NCBI GenBank assembly: GCA_964357355.1
Contig: CAYHKY010000071.1
Coordinates: 1-6,303 of the forward strand
Source of the DNA: CAYHKY01 sp964357355
Lineage (GTDB): Bacteria > Patescibacteriota > Microgenomatia > UBA10105
Direction of reading: 5' to 3'
DNA length: 6,303 nt
The translations under genes and the position numbers were made by a program. Numbering within the stretch: the stretch's first letter is position 1; every line of letters begins with the position of its first letter. Below the pieces are notes generated by a model that had not been told where the DNA came from, did no database searches, and was given only the letters and a program-made list of their open reading frames with translations. Positions 4,604 to 6,303 of the stretch are shown here, one piece after another.

Positions 4604-5026
4604 TTAAGCAGTTTTTAAAATTTGGGAAATATTTTGTTTCAATTCCGGTCTATCTGAAACGGTCTTATCTATAACCTTTTCCAGTTGAATTTTCTGTTCC
4701 GTATTAAACACATCAAGCAGTTCCTGCCAAAATTTATTTGACGCGTTCAGCCGTGCCTTTGTAGTAATACTATCAATATCAAATGAATTAGTTGCAGAGT
4801 TAGACGCCTCTGTTAATGAATCGCTGATAAATTGAGATGTTTTTGGTCCTGCTTGCAATTTTAGTTCTAACGCGCTTCGTTCGGAAGGTGTCAACTTGCC
4901 AAGAACCGCATCTATAACCGCTCCTTCATTTCGGATATGGTAGGTGAAACAAAGCTGGGTGGCTTGTGTATCCGTCAAACCACACGCTGTAAGGATATTA
5001 TGGAGAACGGACAGATCATTGAACAT
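4604..5026 (-). CDS. Uncharacterised small soluble protein
   Basis: I do not recognise this 140-residue protein. It has no signal peptide or membrane segment. It looks largely alpha-helical, with amphipathic stretches at about 46-58 (TPSERSALELKLQ) and 98-122 (KFWQELLDVFNTEQKIQLEK and on) and a polar Ser/Asn/Thr-rich middle (about 63-90). C15 and C26 are the only cysteines. It starts 41 nt after the ruvC stop, in the same direction, with its own extended -10 promoter in the gap. It ends 12 nt before the 191-residue membrane protein, so the pair may work together. A cytosolic partner of that membrane protein is an inference from spacing only. Confidence 0.7.
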   Translation of the reverse strand: MFNDLSVLHNILTACGLTDTQATQLCFTYHIRNEGAVIDAVLGKLTPSERSALELKLQAGPKTSQFISDSLTEASNSATNSFDIDSITTKARLNASNKFWQELLDVFNTEQKIQLEKVIDKTVSDRPELKQNISQILKTA

Positions 5027-5039
5027 GTATCTATTTTAT

Positions 5040-5048
5040 ATTATACCA
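5040..5048 (-). promoter_or_regulatory. Extended -10 promoter of the 4604-5026 gene
   Basis: On the minus strand TGGTATAAT is a perfect -10 box with an extended TGn motif. There is no good -35 box 16-18 nt upstream. Initiation about 7 nt downstream gives a leader of only about 7 nt before the ATG at 5026, nearly leaderless. Confidence 0.45.
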
Positions 5049-5067
5049 CCTGTTTCAAGTCTTGCTA

Positions 5068-5544
5068 TTATTCAAATCTCACCGTAAATACGTGCGTCAG
5101 CGCAATTGCCAGGGCGTCTGCTGCATCATCCGGCTTCGGTACAACATCCAATTTCAATGTTTTTTTCACCATCTCCTGCATCTGTCTTTTGTCTGCCCGG
5201 CCAAACCCAGTTACTGCCATTTTAACCTGCAATGGAGTATATGAAAAGAAGGGGAATTTTCCTTCCGTAGCTGCCAATATTACCACCCCGCGTGCGTGTC
5301 CCACGATCAGGGCTGTTTTGGCATTGGTGTTGAAAAATAGTTGTTCAACGGCTACCGAACCCGGCCGGTACTTCCTAAGAAGAATCTTCATGTCCTGACT
5401 GATGACAAGCAACCTTTTTTCAAGAGGAGCATCTGATTTGGTCAAAATAGTCCCGTATGCTACCAACTGCACATGCTGTCCCACCCGTGATACAATTCCC
5501 CACCCTGTTGTTGCCAACCCCGGATCAATTCCCATCACTATCAT
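5068..5544 (-). CDS. ruvC: Crossover junction endodeoxyribonuclease RuvC
   Basis: RuvC is the dimeric Mg-dependent nuclease that resolves Holliday junctions with RuvAB. The 158 residues are near the usual length. The catalytic residues are all visible: D7 in MGIDPGLATTGWG, E67 in VAVEQLFF, and D140 and D143 in PDDAADALAIALTH, corresponding to D7, E66, D138 and D141 of the E. coli enzyme. FFNTNAKTALIVGHARGV (70-87) and SYTPLQVKMAVTGFGRADK (101-119) are typical RuvC blocks. The ATG at 5544-5542 places D7 at the family position; a second ATG (M4) is less likely. No Shine-Dalgarno sequence is present. Unlike the common arrangement, ruvA and ruvB are not adjacent; the genes behind it are unrecognised. 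Confidence 0.96.
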   Translation of the reverse strand: MIVMGIDPGLATTGWGIVSRVGQHVQLVAYGTILTKSDAPLEKRLLVISQDMKILLRKYRPGSVAVEQLFFNTNAKTALIVGHARGVVILAATEGKFPFFSYTPLQVKMAVTGFGRADKRQMQEMVKKTLKLDVVPKPDDAADALAIALTHVFTVRFE

Positions 5545-5553
5545 AGCAAATGT

Positions 5554-5562
5554 ATTTTAACA
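5554..5562 (-). promoter_or_regulatory. Possible extended -10 promoter of ruvC
   Basis: On the minus strand TGTTAAAAT resembles an extended -10 box 9 nt before the ruvC ATG, which would give an almost leaderless mRNA. The -35 region would fall in the terminal repeat of the adjacent palindromic element and matches poorly. Confidence 0.25.
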
Positions 5563-5568
5563 TGAGGT

Positions 5569-5685
5569 AGGAGTTACGCAGTCTGTCGTGTTTTTGATTG
5601 TCATTCCCGCGCAGGCGGGAATCCACGCAGAACAAGAAGATGGATCCTCCGGTCAAGCCGGAGGATGACAGAGTGCGTAAGTCCT
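5569..5685. mobile_element. MITE-like nested palindromic element
   Basis: AGGAGTTACGCA (5569-5580) and TGCGTAAGTCCT (5674-5685) are 12-bp terminal inverted repeats with one mismatch, enclosing 117 bp with no credible gene. Inside is a second layer bounded by TGTCAT (5599) and ATGACA (5670). It contains ATTCCC-N8-GGGAAT (5603-5622) and a perfect 9-bp hairpin ATCCTCCGG/CCGGAGGAT (5644-5666). The size, nested ends and lack of coding fit a non-autonomous miniature element, perhaps a repeat inserted within another. No clear target duplication was found, so mobility is inferred. It lies between the divergent ruvC and HTH genes. Confidence 0.65.
5599..5670. repeat. Inner composite palindrome, dRS3-like plus GC hairpin
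   Basis: This 72-bp unit has the same TGTCAT/ATGACA ends and two-hairpin design as 3888-3972. Its left hairpin fits ATTCCC-N8-GGGAAT exactly; its right one is ATCCTCCGG-TCAAG-CCGGAGGAT. Similar 'TCATTCCCGC...GCGGGAATCCA' repeats are widespread in bacteria. Confidence 0.75.
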
Positions 5686-5717
5686 GGATAAGTATGTAAT
5701 TATTCCTTTTTTCTCTC

Positions 5718-5745
5718 TTGACAAGGTTTGACGCTTGGTGATACT
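5718..5745 (+). promoter_or_regulatory. Predicted promoter of the HTH gene
   Basis: A perfect TTGACA (5718-5723) is followed after 16 nt by GATACT (5740-5745), which matches the -10 consensus at four of six positions. Initiation near 5752 would give a leader of about 94 nt holding the heptad array. The remaining stretch 5686-5845 shows no other gene. Confidence 0.4.
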
Positions 5746-5814
5746 TTGTGATTAGGTTAATATATTTTTGACGGAGGAAGTTGCGGTTAGAGGTGGTAGT
5801 TACCTGTCCTACTA

Positions 5815-5842
5815 ACAACTTACAACCTACAACTTATAACTT
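5815..5842 (+). repeat. Four tandem heptads directly upstream of the HTH gene
   Basis: ACAACTT, ACAACCT, ACAACTT and ATAACTT run without spacers and end 3 nt before the ATG at 5846, the same geometry as at rplJ. The stretch 5807-5847 has no G. The 17 nt at 5829-5845 reappear as an exact reverse complement at 1519-1535 in the rplJ leader. Confidence 0.75.
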
Positions 5843-5845
5843 TTT

Positions 5846-6046
5846 ATGTCTTTTGGAGACCAATGGCCGGATCTGTTGACTGTCCGGGAAGTCGCAAAAA
5901 TTTTGCGGGTGTCACCGCTTACTATCAAACGCTGGGGCAAACGGGGCAAACTACCCGCAATCCGCATCAACTCCAGGGGCGACAGAAGATACAAAAAAGA
6001 AGCTGTCTTGTGGCTCTTGGGTTTGCAACAAAAAGGCGAGCTATAG
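5846..6046 (+). CDS. Excisionase/MerR-like helix-turn-helix DNA-binding protein
   Basis: This 66-residue protein is almost entirely one winged helix-turn-helix of the excisionase/MerR N-terminal type. LTVREVAKILRVS (11-23) gives the first helix and turn, PLTIKRWGKRGKLPAIR (24-40) the recognition helix and start of the wing, and SRGDRRYKKEAVLWLL (43-58) the wing end and last helix. It should bind DNA. Whether it is a small transcription regulator or a recombination directionality factor cannot be told: no integrase is visible in the window. The ATG fits the domain start; there is no Shine-Dalgarno sequence, only the heptad leader. It diverges from ruvC across the MITE-like element, and an imperfect palindrome follows 6 nt after its stop, a possible binding site. 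Confidence 0.88.
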   Translation: MSFGDQWPDLLTVREVAKILRVSPLTIKRWGKRGKLPAIRINSRGDRRYKKEAVLWLLGLQQKGEL

Positions 6047-6052
6047 AATTTC

Positions 6053-6090
6053 CTACATAGTAGTGATGCTATGGCATGTCGATTATGTAG
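6053..6090. repeat. Imperfect palindrome after the HTH gene
   Basis: CTACATA (6053-6059) and TATGTAG (6084-6090) are 7-bp inverted repeats, with ATGC/GCAT (6066-6069, 6074-6077) nested around TATG. No T run follows on either strand, so it is a poor intrinsic terminator. It could be an operator, a recombination site or an RNA hairpin. Confidence 0.4.
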
Positions 6091-6112
6091 AAAATATAGG
6101 TAGATTAAAAAA

Positions 6113-6298
6113 TTAAATTGTAGCTTCTCCCTGCTTATTGATTATCTTCATGGGTATTGCGGTTGTCCAAACAAATTCAAACAACTGCTGCTGCATTTGG
6201 GCTAAGTGTTGATTATAAATCTCCACACAAAACTGGTCTGTTCCCTGGTAATTATACATCGTAAATACATCGTTATATATCAGACATTCAAATTTCAT
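6113..6298 (-). CDS. Small uncharacterised ORF
   Basis: This 61-residue ORF starts at the ATG at 6298-6296. An in-frame TAG lies immediately upstream (6301-6299), so it does not extend past the right edge from that ATG. The composition looks protein-like, with many aromatic residues (CLIYNDVFTMYNYQG) and a Gln-rich helix-like centre (NQHLAQMQQQLFEFVW, about 29-44), but no known domain, signal peptide or membrane segment is seen. Its promoter and any Shine-Dalgarno sequence lie outside the window. It converges on the HTH gene with 66 nt between the stops. An upstream frameshift that removed an earlier start is possible. Confidence 0.45.
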   Translation of the reverse strand: MKFECLIYNDVFTMYNYQGTDQFCVEIYNQHLAQMQQQLFEFVWTTAIPMKIINKQGEATI

Positions 6299-6303
6299 CT
6301 ACA

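Noticed and set aside
4937..5398. 153-aa plus-strand ORF across ruvC
   Set aside because: It is antisense to ruvC, where all four catalytic acidic residues are intact on the other strand.
5525..5818. 97-aa minus-strand ORF overlapping the ruvC start
   Set aside because: Much of it is the translation of the palindromic repeats (for example VDSRLRGND), it overlaps the MITE-like element and the HTH promoter region, and it lacks any protein-family signal.
5781..5881. Possible upstream peptide starting TTG after GGAGG and overlapping the HTH start
   Set aside because: The GGAGG is only 3 nt from the TTG, and the peptide is encoded by the heptads and out-of-frame HTH sequence.
6053..6090. Intrinsic terminator or dif site
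   Set aside because: No T run follows the stem on either strand, and the arm spacing does not fit an XerCD dif core.

Overview
The window looks like a chromosomal fragment of a Patescibacteria/CPR-type bacterium, possibly of the Microgenomates kind. This is an inference from style, not from a marker tree. The signs are an N-terminally anchored Cys-rich protein with a CPR-style Ig-like domain, a secreted phosphoesterase ending in a single dockerin-like EF-hand, an rplJ-rplL pair apart from rpoB, mostly SD-less starts, and many short palindromic repeats. Every gene whose end is visible stops with TAA or TAG. The ribosomal and RuvC proteins are full length with TGA read as a stop, which argues against the TGA-to-glycine code of Gracilibacteria/Absconditabacteria.

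Layout. 1-1031 (-): 5' part of a surface-anchored Cys-rich/Ig-like protein running off the left edge. 1132-1422 (+): small putative lipoprotein behind a near-consensus promoter that would give a leaderless mRNA. 1423-2590 (+): rplJ-rplL operon with its own promoter, a leader of about 155 nt with competing hairpins, an unusual heptad-repeat leader before rplJ, and a terminator after rplL. 2559-2708: hairpin cluster insulating rplL from the convergent gene. 2707-3720 (-): secreted metallophosphoesterase. 3721-4015: non-coding, full of inverted repeats. 4016-5544 (-): ruvC followed by two unrecognised genes. 5545-5845: non-coding, with a MITE-like nested palindrome and the probable promoter and leader of the next gene. 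5846-6046 (+): 66-aa excisionase/MerR-like HTH protein. 6113-6298 (-): small uncharacterised ORF.

The genes do not form one pathway: ribosomal stalk (L10/L12), Holliday-junction resolution (RuvC), and exported proteins (Ig/Cys protein, lipoprotein, phosphoesterase). The most unusual signal is non-coding. Four tandem heptads of the type ACAACTT/ATAACTT sit exactly 3 nt before the ATG of both rplJ and the HTH gene, both lacking a Shine-Dalgarno sequence. A 17-nt piece of the HTH leader recurs as an exact reverse complement inside the rplJ leader, where it can pair with rplJ's own heptads next to a terminator/anti-terminator switch.
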